The notes under the pieces were generated by a model. The model was not told the origin of the DNA. It saw only the letters and a program-made list of their open reading frames with translations, and did not search any database. The translations under genes were made by a program, and so were the position numbers. From Meconema thalassinum (lineage: Eukaryota > Arthropoda > Insecta > Orthoptera > Tettigoniidae), in assembly GCA_946902985.2 (NCBI GenBank), contig OX336399.1, positions 165,150,911 to 165,214,910 of the forward strand: a stretch of DNA of 64,000 nt. Direction: 5' to 3'. Below are positions 1 to 10,420 of this stretch, in pieces. Position 1 is the stretch's first letter. Each line of letters begins with the position of its first letter.

Positions 1-133
1 CTTTGTTTTCAATTCGTTTTCGAAAATTATGTAACGACAAGTGGGTCTGCAAAGTTATTAAATAAGGGAGAGTGTTGATGTATTTCACATCTTTATTGTT
101 ATTTAATAACTCATTGAAATTTAACTACACTAG

Positions 134-1075
134 CGCCATATTGTTAGTTCTTCTGGTGTCCCACAAGGATCTAATCTTGGGCCTCTTCTATTTCTAATTT
201 TGGTTAATGATTTGCCTAATATTCTATGTTACTCTGACTGCTTATTGTTTGCTGACGATGTAAAGCTATATAAGACCATATACAACTTGAGAGACGAGAA
301 TGACCTTCAGAGGGATGTTAATAATATTGTAGCTTGGTGTGTTAGTAATAATTTAGTCCTTAATGTAAAAAAATGTAAAGTCATGGTATTTACAAGGAAG
401 AAGGAGTATATAAATCCTAAATATTGTATTGGAGAAACAGCACTCGAAATTGTACCGTCGATAAATGATTTAGGAATTATTTATGACAGCAAATTAACCT
501 TTAATAACCATATTGCAAATATAATTAGTTCGGCCAACAAGACGCTTGGTTTTGTCATTAGAAACTCCAAATTATTTACTAAAACTGGAGTAATTGTTAA
601 GTTGTATGAAAGTTTAGTTCGAAGCAAGTTAGAATATTCAGCAGTAATCTGGGATCCCTTTTATAAAGATCAAATTCATCACATTGAGATTGTGCAAAAT
701 AAATTTCTAAGATACATGTATTATAAGACGTTCAATGTATTTTGTCCATTTGATACTTAGACTCAGTTTTTACGAAATTTGTTCAATTTCAAGTCCTTGA
801 AAAGTAGAAGGTCGTTAAGTTCTTTGCAACTGCTGAGGAAAATTTTAACTGGAAATGTTGACTGCCAAGAATTATTTCAATTCATCACTTTTCATGTACC
901 ACAAGTAAGATCACGACAGCAAGCACTCTTTCACATCCCAAGATCTAAAAGTGTTCACCATTCTAATTCGCCTTTAGTTAAAATATTATCATTTTATAAT
1001 TCAATTGATGTTCAAGTAGATTTATTCGCTGGCGCTAACTTATTCAATAAACAAGTAAAAGCAGCTGTTCCTTGA
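134..1075 (+). pseudogene. C-terminal reverse transcriptase of a Jockey/CR1-like LINE
   Basis: This frame encodes the second half of a non-LTR reverse transcriptase. It opens with the SGVPQGS...LGPLLFL motif at about 150-200. The catalytic FADD box follows at about 250. The C-terminal thumb region (LGIIYDSKLTFNNHI, then LVRSKLEYSAVIWDP) comes next. The frame is broken by an in-frame TAG at 758-760 and then runs on to a TGA at 1073-1075. A TAG at 131-133 and a probable frame change cut the upstream part, so the copy is dead. The rest of the element lies outside the window. It is closest to Jockey/CR1-type LINEs by motif wording; exact clade uncertain. Confidence 0.85.
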
Positions 1076-1315
1076 ATACTGGGTACTCTTTTCTCCTTTA
1101 TTTTTTATATTCTTTTTTTTCTACTTTGTACAGTTTTGTTTTCATTTTATGGTTTATATTTTCACGATCTCCTTTGTAGTATTTATGTTCTGTTCTTCAT
1201 TTGTGTAATTTGTGTAATCTGTTTTCTCTATTTTCCACTGATACATGTTGTTATTTAATCAGATAATGTCAAGAAGGAATGAATTTGGGCTGGTGCCTGT
1301 GTTCCTTTATATTGA

Positions 1316-1316
<1 letters not shown>

Positions 1317-1362
<46 letters not shown>

Positions 1363-1364
1363 AT
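1317..1364 (+). repeat. (AAAT)n tail of the LINE
   Basis: About twelve AAAT units follow the 3' untranslated region of the LINE. Short tandem tails of this kind mark the 3' end of many Jockey/CR1-type LINEs, so the element probably ends near 1364. Confidence 0.85.
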
Positions 1365-1365
1365 A

Positions 1366-2079
1366 TGTGAGAACACCCACTCACAAAAGCTGGAATAACT
1401 ATTCTTATCTTTTTATCTTCTTTGATTCGTCCCATGTACAATAATACTATTCAGTCGCTGTTTTAATAAAACCAAAGATCGCTTTCAAAGTTTATTCATT
1501 TATGTTTGTTAATTTATTTCAAATAAACCAACATAAAGAATTATGTATTCATAATTAAATAATAAGTAAATAAAAGTACGAAATTAATAGCTAAATCTTA
1601 TATATAAAGGAATGTCATGTACCAAGTTTAATACATTTATGCCTACTGGTTCTCAAAATATCCTTGTTTTTAGTACATAATAATTAGTCGCTTGAAAAAT
1701 GCTCCTTGCGATGCAATTTTCAGGCTGCTGAACTGAAATTTGGTAAGAATGTACCTTACTAGTATATTAACAGTATTTGCCCTCAACTTTAAAATCTGTT
1801 GAATATTGAACTGTCTAGAATTTTTTTAAATTAGTATTATTTTTTTTTTAAATTAATGCTGCAACATTCAAATTTAACAAGCCAAAAAAAATACTAATAT
1901 ACATTTGACATAAAAACTGAGAGCAAATTCATATCCCTACCTAAGCTGGAGCATGCAAGTAACTTTTCAGCTAATTCTGATTTAAACTCTGTCGCAAGGA
2001 GCATTTTGTATACAGCAAAATGTGTTGAAATTTGTAACTGAGAAAATTGCATTTAAAGTTTTAGTACCATGGTCTTACC
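1366..2079. other. AT-rich spacer with a 16-bp inverted repeat
   Basis: No gene is visible. The stretch is AT-rich with several poly-T runs. A perfect 16-bp inverted repeat (AAAATGCTCCTTGCGA) sits at 1696-1711 and 1992-2007. It lies just 3' of the Mutator-like gene and may belong to that element. Confidence 0.5.
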
Positions 2080-4005
2080 TTAGAACTGCCCTGCTCCATA
2101 TGTATCCCCCTCAGATGTCTTTTTTCTGTCTTCTTCTGATATTTTCATCCACTTTTGTAGTTTCCTGGATTGTTTTTGGTGATTTGATCTCCTTTTTTTA
2201 CTCAAGGTGACACGCCGCATATCCTGACTTTTGCTGCCAAAGACCGCACAAGCAGATATAGTTTCCCCTCGGACAGAATGAACAATTTCCAGTGTTTTGA
2301 GACAACCCATGTTGAACTCACTGACTGCCTTAAGAACAGCAAGTTCAAGTTTTTTCCTCGATACAAAGACTTCCTTGGGGCATTTCGTCCAAACAACACT
2401 ATGAAGACATTCATTCGCATTTTGTGTTCTCCCTTGGGTGCAACGTTGTAACAGCTGATCTGATGCAAGCCTGTGGTATGCTGTCATGATTTTTAAAACT
2501 ACTGTAGGACTTAATTTACAACTCATTTTACTATGGCTATCCACTGGTTTCCCTTCAGCAATTTGTCGATTATAAAAACACCATGATGTTAAAGATTTTG
2601 GACATGTGCCATGTTGGGGCTTAGTGTCTGTGGACATGCAGTGTCTAAGAGTGGCATAAACTGCCCTCTTCATTTCAATAACATCAGGAATATTACTAGC
2701 AATGGCATGCCTGTAGTAGTTTGTAAGCTTTGTAATGGTGGTCTCTTTTAAACTGCCTTCTTTACGACCACCCAGAGTGACACCTTTAACCTTCCACTCC
2801 TTAACAATGTTCCGAAGTGCAGTACCAAGTCGTTTAGCCACATGATTGATGCACTCCTCTTTTTCGATGACTTGCTGAGGACCATACACTTGAAGAGCAT
2901 TCAAATGGGCATGGGTTTTGGCATCACCATCAGACAACATCGTAGTGTACCTCATCCCTCGGTCAGCAATAGATCTTTTCCAAATAATTTCCCCAATGTC
3001 TTTCTCCATGGCATTGGATGAGCCATTGTAATTTCTCTGGCATTCCCCTGAAGCCGTATGCCCATTGAACCAAATGTCAAACTCTACACTATTTTTACCC
3101 AGTTCCTTCTCAGTCCTTTTACAATCAACACAGCATTTTGACAGTACCTCATAATCTAATACAATGCCTGTTTGGATGTCAATAGCAAAGCCAACCCCAT
3201 AGTTAGAACTGTGCCCTCGTTTATGCCACGTGGCATCGTAGGAAACGCCAATGTCAATTATTTCATTGTCATCCCCATTATGAGCTTTGCGAACTGCATC
3301 AGCTGCCATACGAAGGACCTCTTTCTTATATATTTTCCCCTCATCCACTAACAAGTTCAAATGTTTAGCATAAGGTCTCTTTCCGAGAGTATTCATGCCC
3401 ATGTTAGAAGAGAATTTGTGCACTGCTTGATGACCTTTTCCTATGGCACTAAATGTCTCCACTATAGTTTTATTCACATGAAAAGGAGGTCTTTGACTCT
3501 GTGAACTGGATATTCGAGGAGAACTATACTCACTAGCAGCCACATACCCACAGTTCCTACACTTAACTACTATTTTGCTGCAGAAACCATGACTTTCTCT
3601 AAATTCAACTACCACAGACTTTGTCTGACATTCACTACATAGTAAATCTTTCATGAGATTATCCCATACACTTGTGTGAACTAAGGTATAAATCACAGGA
3701 CCATCATTTATAATTGGGGGCCCATACTGTGTTGAGCATTCTGAAAATGAATTTAATTTTCTCTCACTGCTAGAAATATCATAATTTTGTTCTGCTACAG
3801 AGCTCAAACCACTGACAGATGCTGCACTAGAAATACATTTTGTATCTAAATTACACTGTAGTTTCTCATTTGTGTTTTCAGCCTGGCCTACATTTAGGCC
3901 TAAGTTTTGAGATTTCTCATAGGACAATTTACCTGCAATACTTTTCTTCGAAGGGCGTTTCTTTGGCTTTCTATAACTACTTCTGGGAGTAGATAGTCGC
4001 CCCAT
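2080..4005 (-). CDS. Mutator-like transposase (MULE relative)
   Basis: This is an intact single-exon ORF of 641 codons if translation starts at the second in-frame ATG (MGRLSTPRSSY). I prefer that start because the residues are basic, whereas the upstream ATG at 4029 adds only MICVSLFI. Numbering from the upstream ATG, a lysine/arginine-rich N-terminus comes first. A CxxC...CxxC zinc-binding cluster follows at about 131-160. The DDE-type core then shows GVSYDATWHKRG near 262-272 and SDGDAKTH near 366-373. A CINHVAKRLG segment at about 393-402 matches the conserved Cys-His block of Mutator transposases. Such proteins cut and paste their own element in the nucleus. No stops or frameshifts are seen, so it could be active or domesticated. 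I found no convincing terminal inverted repeats, so the element ends are undefined. Confidence 0.82.
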   Translation of the reverse strand: MGRLSTPRSSYRKPKKRPSKKSIAGKLSYEKSQNLGLNVGQAENTNEKLQCNLDTKCISSAASVSGLSSVAEQNYDISSSERKLNSFSECSTQYGPPIINDGPVIYTLVHTSVWDNLMKDLLCSECQTKSVVVEFRESHGFCSKIVVKCRNCGYVAASEYSSPRISSSQSQRPPFHVNKTIVETFSAIGKGHQAVHKFSSNMGMNTLGKRPYAKHLNLLVDEGKIYKKEVLRMAADAVRKAHNGDDNEIIDIGVSYDATWHKRGHSSNYGVGFAIDIQTGIVLDYEVLSKCCVDCKRTEKELGKNSVEFDIWFNGHTASGECQRNYNGSSNAMEKDIGEIIWKRSIADRGMRYTTMLSDGDAKTHAHLNALQVYGPQQVIEKEECINHVAKRLGTALRNIVKEWKVKGVTLGGRKEGSLKETTITKLTNYYRHAIASNIPDVIEMKRAVYATLRHCMSTDTKPQHGTCPKSLTSWCFYNRQIAEGKPVDSHSKMSCKLSPTVVLKIMTAYHRLASDQLLQRCTQGRTQNANECLHSVVWTKCPKEVFVSRKKLELAVLKAVSEFNMGCLKTLEIVHSVRGETISACAVFGSKSQDMRRVTLSKKRRSNHQKQSRKLQKWMKISEEDRKKTSEGDTYGAGQF

Positions 4006-4029
4006 GATGAATAAAGAAACACAAATCAC

Positions 4030-4584
4030 AATTCAACACAATTTCGAACGCGCACAAACAATTTTTCACAATTTGTATTTGTAAACCGACACGTTACACT
4101 GTTTACAAACACTAAGCAACCATGTTGTACTACTCAACACATTTAAATCTAGTATTTCACATATAAAAACATCATACACTTAGAATTCCTGGCCAAAAAT
4201 AAGGTAGTCATTTAACACAGCCCTTGAAATAATTTTACAAGTTACAAGATTCTTAGAGAATAATTTCTAAATCGCTGTGGAACTTAGTCTCTGTTTTGAA
4301 CACAAGCAGACAAATGAGCATCACGATCCACACCGCTTCCAACACTCGATTCTCAGCGGAGTATTTGAAAAGAACTACGAAGTAAAATCTAGGCCTAAAA
4401 CAAATATTCTGCAGTACTGCAAGCGGGTGGGCGTGCACCAGAGCATTAAATACCCATGCAGCACCTTTTAAAAATGGCTACCACGGGTTAAATAAATGGC
4501 GCATAGAAAAAAATATACCATTTTCTGATAGAGCACACATTGTAATATTTTATTTTTCATAAAAATAAAAATGACCTTTTTCAA
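4030..4584. other. Upstream flank of the Mutator-like gene, no gene seen
   Basis: The stretch is AT-rich. It should contain the promoter and 5' untranslated part of the minus-strand transposase gene. No motif is strong enough to call. Confidence 0.4.
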
Positions 4585-4925
4585 CAAAATATCAAATATT
4601 TCAGTCATACCTCGCCTTAAGGAAATTAGGGAAGATATGAAAGAATTAGAAATAACCTTGGATGACTTGCAAAACAAAACAAAAAAAAACAAAAAAACTC
4701 TGAGACATAAAAATAAGATTTCAGGCTAAAATAGACAAACGTAATACAGTAAAAAGGGTATTTACAGATGAGGAACGCCTGAGAAGATCAGAGCGAATGA
4801 AAAGCTACTGGGCGACTCGGAAAGGAAACTTACTGAAGAAGAGGACCAAGAAATGATTGACTGAAGTGGTCCAATGAGGCCGTAAAAGCAGAAGAAGAAG
4901 AAGAAGGAGAAGAAGAAGAAGAAAG
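4585..4925 (+). mobile_element. 5'-truncated 3' end of an RTE-like LINE
   Basis: The last coding part reads FTDEERLRRSERMKSYWATRK at 4761-4823 and ends with TGA at 4854-4856. It matches the C-terminus of the large LINE at 24620-27624 (EERAARSSRMKKYWERKK), so it is the tail of a related element. An upstream coiled-coil-like stretch contains a poly-A interruption. The fragment ends in an AGAAGA-rich tail, a typical LINE 3' tail. Everything upstream of the C-terminus is missing. Confidence 0.6.
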
Positions 4926-6644
4926 GAATGTCTGTCTGTTCGTCTTTTATGCGTTCATAAACCATTCATCCGATTGCGATCAAATTTTGGCGAGTTGTTG
5001 TGCACACTTCCGGAATGTTTATAGGCATAGTTAATCCAATTTACAATAGATAGCGCGCGAGTAGTTTAAACAAATGAGCGTTGGCGATGCGTTCATAAAC
5101 AATTCATCCGATTGCGATCAAATTTTGGTGAGTTATTGTTCACACTTCCAGGAAAGTTATTGGCATAGTAAATCGAATTTATAATAGCGCGCGAGTAGCT
5201 TCAACAAAATGGCGGACGATTCGTTTCAACCAAGTCCGACAGGCATTCATATACCATTCATCCCGTTGCGATGAAACTTGGGTGAGATGTTGTGTACACT
5301 CCAGGGAAGGTTTCTGGCTTAGTAAATCCATTTACAATAGGTAGCGCACGAGTAGATTCAACAAATGAGCGACGACACGTGAAGGGTTTCGACAAAATCC
5401 CGTAAGCGTTCATATACCATTCGTCCGATAGCGATGAAACTTAGGTGAGATGTTTTTACACTCCAGAGAAGGTTTCTGGCTTAGTGAATGCATATTACAG
5501 CAGTTAGCGCAGGAGTAGATTCAACAGATGAGCGACGGCATGCGAATGGTTTCAACAAAGTCCCGTATGCGATCATATACCATTCAATTGCGATGAAACT
5601 TTGGTGAATTGTTGTGTACATTCCAGGAAATGTTTCTGGCTCTGTACATGCATTTTACATGTAACGCACGAGTAGATTCAACAAATGAGTGACGGCGCGC
5701 GAATCGTTTAAACAAAATCCCGTATGCATTCATATACCATTCGTCCGATAGCGATGCAACTTTGGTGAATTGTTGTGTACACTCCAGGGAAGGTTTCTGA
5801 CTTACTAGTAAATCCGTTTTACAATAGGTAGCGCACGAGTAGATTCAACAAATGAGTAACGGCGCACGTAACGTTTAAGCAAAATCCCGTATGCGTTCAT
5901 ATGCCAATCATCCGATTGCGTTGAAACTTTGATCAGTTGTTGTGTACACGCCTTCATATACCATTCATGCGATTGCAATGAAATTTGGTGGAATGTTGTT
6001 TCCACTCCCGCGAAGATTTATGTTTTAGTAAATCCATTTTACAATTGGTAGCGCACGAGTAGATTCAACTAATGTGCGACAGCGCGTGAATCGTTTAAAG
6101 TCCAGTATGCGTTCTTAAACCATTCATCCGATTGTGATGAAACTTTGGTGAGGTGACTACAGTCCTGCGAAGGCTTGTGAATTAGTAAATTCGTTTTTCA
6201 ATAGGCGGCGCATGAGTAGATTCAACAAATGAGTGACGGCGCGCGAATCGTTTAAACAAAATCCCGTATGCGTTCATATGCCAATCATCCGATTGCGTTG
6301 AAACTTTGATCAGTTGTTGTGTACACGCCAGGAAGGGTTTCCACTTAGTAAATCCATTTTACAATATGTAGCGTACGAGTATATTCAATAAATGGGTGAC
6401 GGCACGCGAATCGTTTGAACAAAGTCCCGTATGCGTTCATATACCATTCATTTCATTGCGATGAAGCTTAGGTGAGTTGTTAAGCACGCTCCCATGAATG
6501 TTTCTGAGATAATAAATCAATTTGACAATAGTTTAGAGGTGGACGGAAAAAAAATATTGGGTATCCAAAAGCACTTTAACAAACAAAGTTACAACGCCAA
6601 CACTTTCTTTGATTGGCATTGCAACGGATGCTGGGTACAGCTAG
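4925..6644 (+). mobile_element. Helitron-like non-autonomous element with ~160-bp internal tandem repeats
   Basis: About ten or eleven degenerate units of roughly 155-165 bp run head to tail. Starts marked by GCGTTCATA or a variant lie near 4951, 5089, 5243, 5406, 5570, 5725, 5893, 6108, 6270 and 6433. The array ends in a unique segment with a short hairpin (GGCATTGCAACGGATGCTG region, 6616-6633) followed by CTAG at 6641-6644 and then T. A hairpin about 10 nt before a CTRR end inserted before T is the signature of Helitron 3' ends. Elements with central minisatellites are known among Helitron derivatives. A second copy lies inverted at 42584-44610. No Rep/helicase gene is present, so it is non-autonomous. 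Confidence 0.65.
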
Positions 6645-6931
6645 TTATAAATACAAATTAAGTAGGCCTAATGGATATTCAATAACAAATGAGTTACCGT
6701 ACTTCAGCTATTAAGTCGTCTTGTGTACAAGAAGTTGTTATTATTACCCAGAGGTTGCTCTGATCTTGGCCGTTTGACGAGATTTCGCGCAGAGTGTGGC
6801 AAGGTGGGGAATTCCGAGAATGTTGATGTTCGATTGGTCATTGTCACCAGTTTATTTCATAAATTGAAGTTTCTGATAATCAACTGACAAATGTTACAAT
6901 AGTAAACTTCTTTAATGTTGCTGACATAATA

Positions 6932-8276
6932 CAGCGTGTCCCTAAAGTCCGATGACACTTTTCTTAATTTATTACACACAAACTACAAATGATACAGCTT
7001 TCCTATATATGGCATATTAAAGAGGAACTCAAATGGTTTTGTTAGATATTACCGCCAATGTTCGTAGTTCCCACATTCGCCGCAATTAGCGCTATTGGCC
7101 ACATTTGTAAAGATGGCTACTTCTGGCGGAGAGCAGGCTTTCTGTGTGTTGGATTTCCACACGAATAAGAGTGCTACAGATGTGCAACGGAAGTTTAGGA
7201 CTAAGTACCGTAAAGAGGCACCAACCAGGAAGTCTATTTACGCCTGGTATGACGGGTTTGTGCGTTCTGGTTGCTTGTGTATTACGAAACGTACTGGCCG
7301 ACCAACAGTGAGTGCAGATACCGTTAACCGTGTGAATGAGGCATTCGTAAGAAGTCCGAAAAAATCTGTTCGTAGAGCATCCCGCGAGCTGCAAATACCA
7401 CGTACGGCAGTTTGGAAGACACTGCGTAGGAGACTGTGCATGAAGCCGTACAAATTACAGCTCTTGCAACAGTTGAATGAGATTGACAAACAACAGCGTT
7501 ATGAGTTTTGTATCAGAGTGCAACAATGGATGGCAGACGATGACGACTTCTTAAATCGCATAATTTTTAGTGATGAAGCGACTTTCCATACAAATGGTAA
7601 AGTCAACAGGCATAACTGTCGTGTGTGGGGGACCGCAAATCCTATGAATTCATCGAATATCAGCGTGATTCACCTAAGGTGAACGTTTTCTGTGCAGTGT
7701 CATCGCGGAAACTTTACGGACCATTCTTCTTCGCCGAAAACACTGTAAATGGGCACTCATACCTGGATATGATACAGCAGTGGTTGTTCCCACAATTGCA
7801 GGAAGATTCCGACAATTTCCTGTTCCAGCAAGACGAGGCCCCACCCCATTACCATTCTGATGTCCGTGATTTTATGAACAACAGGTTACCTCAGCGCTGG
7901 ATTGGACGAGCAGGGAATAATGATAACTGTTTCGACAAGTGGCCTCCCAGATCTCCAGATCTCTCTCACTGTGATTTCTTCTTATGGGGGTATATCAAAG
8001 ACTGTGTGTATGTGCCACCTTTACCACAAAATCTCGAGGAACTCAAGCGTAGGATTCAAGACGCTGCCACCACTGTATCGGCTGATATGCTCCAACAAGT
8101 GTGGCAAGAGTTTGTGTAAAAGGTTAATAAATGTGTTAAGAAAAGTGTCAGTGTGAAATCAAACTATGAAAGCAAAACCATTTGAGTTCCCCTTTAATAT
8201 GAGATATATAGGAAAGCTGTATCATTTGCAGTTTTTGTGCAATAAATTAAGAAAAGTGTTACCGGACTTTAGGGAT
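6932..8276 (+). mobile_element. mariner/Tc1-superfamily element with ~105-bp terminal inverted repeats
   Basis: The left terminal repeat is 6932-7040 and the right is about 8174-8276. They match closely over about 100 bp in inverted orientation. The left end follows a TA dinucleotide, as expected for TA-targeting elements. The outermost bases of the right repeat are lost: after AGGGAT the sequence diverges and the expected terminal TA copy is gone. The element carries one transposase gene. Confidence 0.85.
7113..8119 (+). pseudogene. mariner-type DDD transposase, one frameshift
   Basis: The N-terminal half carries helix-turn-helix domains: TNKSATDVQRKFRTKYRKEA, then a GRP linker near TGRPTVSADTV. 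The catalytic domain shows FSDEATFHTNG (first D), QQDEAPPHYH (second D) and SPDLSHCDFFLWG (third D). A one-base frameshift near 7645-7650 moves the reading into another frame, which continues to 8119. The long spacing between the second and third aspartates, with a WIGRxG motif, points to a DD41D-like branch rather than classic DD34D mariner, here with about five extra residues. The start at 7113 is the first ATG; the in-frame TTG at 7095 is unlikely to be used. Confidence 0.82.
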
Positions 8277-8618
8277 TTAAATATTTATTTAAATGTAAAT
8301 TTAAATATAAAAAATATATAGTCTATTGAAGTCATGCACTAGACCACCGATGGAAACATAACTCCATTTTTTTTTCAATAAGGTTATGCTTAGTGTAAAT
8401 ACCGTATGTCTACCCAACACTTATCAAAAGTGGTTAGGCTGGCTACTTCTTTCGCCACTTCACTTTGGCAGTGACGATATGAAAGCACGTTCTGGAGATA
8501 TTTGTATACATTGCAACACCGATAGCGGATTTCAGCCCCTAAAACAAGGTTTTCTTTGCTGACTAGTGCAGCACTAGTCCCTTAATTTTAAGGTCGCGCT
8601 TACAATATAGGGTCATTT
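8277..8618. other. Spacer with no recognised feature
   Basis: AT-rich sequence between two transposons. I see no coding or repeat signal that I can support. Confidence 0.4.
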
Positions 8619-8939
8619 ACTGTATTCAGGCCCGTAATTACGGGGAACAAACAGGGCAGCTGCCCAGGGTGGCGGGTTTTAGGGGCGGAAAAAATCTGGA
8701 AAACTGTACAAAACAGCTTGGGCATTAAACGCCAAGTTATTAAACTTTTAACCCCCTCCACACACACACACACACAAGAGAATCATTCATTGTCGCACAT
8801 TCGCAATGTTTATTATTTAAGGACACACAAAACGGGATTGTGTTAGTCATCTTGATATTCTTGCTTTTGAATCTGACTTGAAAGTGAAATTGGACTAATG
8901 AAATCCTAATCTTGTTTGCAGGAAGGAATCCCCTTGTTA

Positions 8940-9236
8940 TTTAAATAATAGCTGCTTCTAAGCGGGCACCCACGGGGTGAGCTACAAGTACCGTCACGTG
9001 TAGAGTGTTGTCTGGGGAGGAAAGTGTGAGTGTAAGGACGAGGAATTGGAAGGTAGCGGCTGTGGCCTATAGTTAGGGACCAACCCCGGCATTTGCCTGG
9101 AAGGAAGATGGGAAACCACAGAAGTCCATCTTCACGGTTGCCGGCGGGAGAATTCGAACCTCCTCACCTCCCGGATGTGAGCGACTGCCTGCAGCCACGC
9201 CGTAACGACCACGGCTAACTCACCCGCTTTTTTTTT
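8940..9236 (-). repeat. tRNA-derived SINE, reverse orientation
   Basis: Read on the minus strand, the head has an A-box-like stretch (GTGAGTTAGCCGTGGTCG region) and a clear B box (AGGTTCGAATTCTCCC). A body follows with the common TGGTTTCCCATCTTCC segment. The 3' part contains TAGCTCACCCCGTGGGTGCC, which also occurs at the 3' end of a different SINE at 30188-30207. RNA polymerase III promoter boxes mark it as a SINE rather than a tRNA gene. Confidence 0.7.
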
Positions 9237-9315
9237 TGGCCATTGGTTGTGTATGATATCCTTTAAAATTTAAATTCTTTGTATTAAGTTTTTTTTCTTC
9301 CAATTTGTAATTTTA

Positions 9316-9646
9316 AGCCCCCGTGGCTTAGGCGGCAGTACGCCGGCCTCTCACCGCTGGGTCCGTGGTTCAAATCCCGGTCTTCCATGTGAGATCCGTG
9401 CTGGACAAAACGGAGGCAGCCAGGTTTTTCTCCGGGTACTCCGGTTTTCCCTGTCAAAATTTCATTCCAGCAACACTCTCCAATATCATTTCATTTCATC
9501 TGTCATTCATTTAATCATTGTCCCAGAGGAGTACGTCAGGCCTCGGCAGCCAGCACAGTTCATATCCTCGCCGCTAGATGGGAGCTTCATTCATTCCATT
9601 CCTGACCCGGTCGGAGACTGGAAGCAGGCTGTAGATTTTCATTTTC
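9316..9646 (+). repeat. tRNA-derived SINE, full length (family B)
   Basis: The head shows an A box (GTGGCTTAGGCGGCAG) and a B box (GTGGTTCAAATCCCGG). The body reads CTCCGGGTACTCCGGTTTTC and ends with CTGGAAGCAGGCTGTAGA. Other copies lie at 49294-49630 (reverse, full length) and 54698-54850 (3' part only). Confidence 0.8.
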
Positions 9647-9830
9647 AGTAAACACATATATTTATAGTGTTTGCCACTCATAGTCAAATACACACTCAGT
9701 GAAGAAACAGCCCCACGTTAAGGAAACTTTAATAAATCTACATATTTTAAGTCGGGGGTAGCACAGATTTTTAAATTATTTATTTTTTGCCCAGGGCTTC
9801 AGGAGCCCTAAATACGGACCTGACTGTGTT

Positions 9831-10320
9831 GTACACTCGTCTAATTTTGCGTCGTTCTGCCTTACTGCGATCGTTATTCGTGCTGCGAAATGCCGTATAT
9901 TTTTATTCAAGGTGAGCCATAGTACTGTGGCCAATTTCTTAAGAACAGAGCAATTATTGCTGCAAATGAACAACAAGCAACCATTGTTGTAGATTCTTAA
10001 CCTGAAGTGTTAAATCTTCTACGATCGAAGCAATTTACAGGCTAATAGTTAAATAGTTCTCCAGTGCTTTCGTGCCGTTATCAAAGCGACTGATATTCGC
10101 ACTCTCAGTCGAATGTAGACGGTAGATCAGTTGAGACAAAATGGTGAATTCAATACTGATAGACCTCGTAATGTTGTAGGCTATTTGATTCCAAAGGAAT
10201 GTTCTTGCATGGCAATTTTCGATGCGCAACATGTAGCCTATTTATATGAGGAGAGTAGCTAAATCAATCCTAATTGAATTGGGCTCTTAGTCGTATTGAG
10301 CGACTGAAAGTTCCAATCAA
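9831..10320. other. Spacer with a direct-repeat half-site
   Basis: No gene is seen. The segment 10044-10092 (AATAGTTAAAT ... GTTATCAAAGCGACT) recurs in the same orientation at 14969-15013. Confidence 0.4.
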
Positions 10321-10420
10321 ATATACACTACTGTTTGTAGAATGTGAAACACCAAGAAATAGAGATGTGACCACATTACACTTTATACCACACATTAGGT
10401 ACATGACAATACATTACTGA

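Larger units (their letters stand above)
8627..9822. mobile_element. hAT-like non-autonomous element with 8-bp target duplication
   Basis: The element starts CAGGCCCGTAATTAC and ends with the inverted match AAATACGGACCTG. It is flanked by near-identical 8-bp duplications, ACTGTATT (8619-8626) and ACTGTGTT (9823-9830). Eight-base duplications and CAGG-type ends are typical of hAT transposons. No transposase remains. Two SINEs sit inside it. A (CA)n run lies at about 8758-8777. Confidence 0.65.

Noticed and set aside
4925..6644. CRISPR array
   Set aside because: Units are ~160 bp, diverged throughout and have no unique spacers; the genome is eukaryotic.
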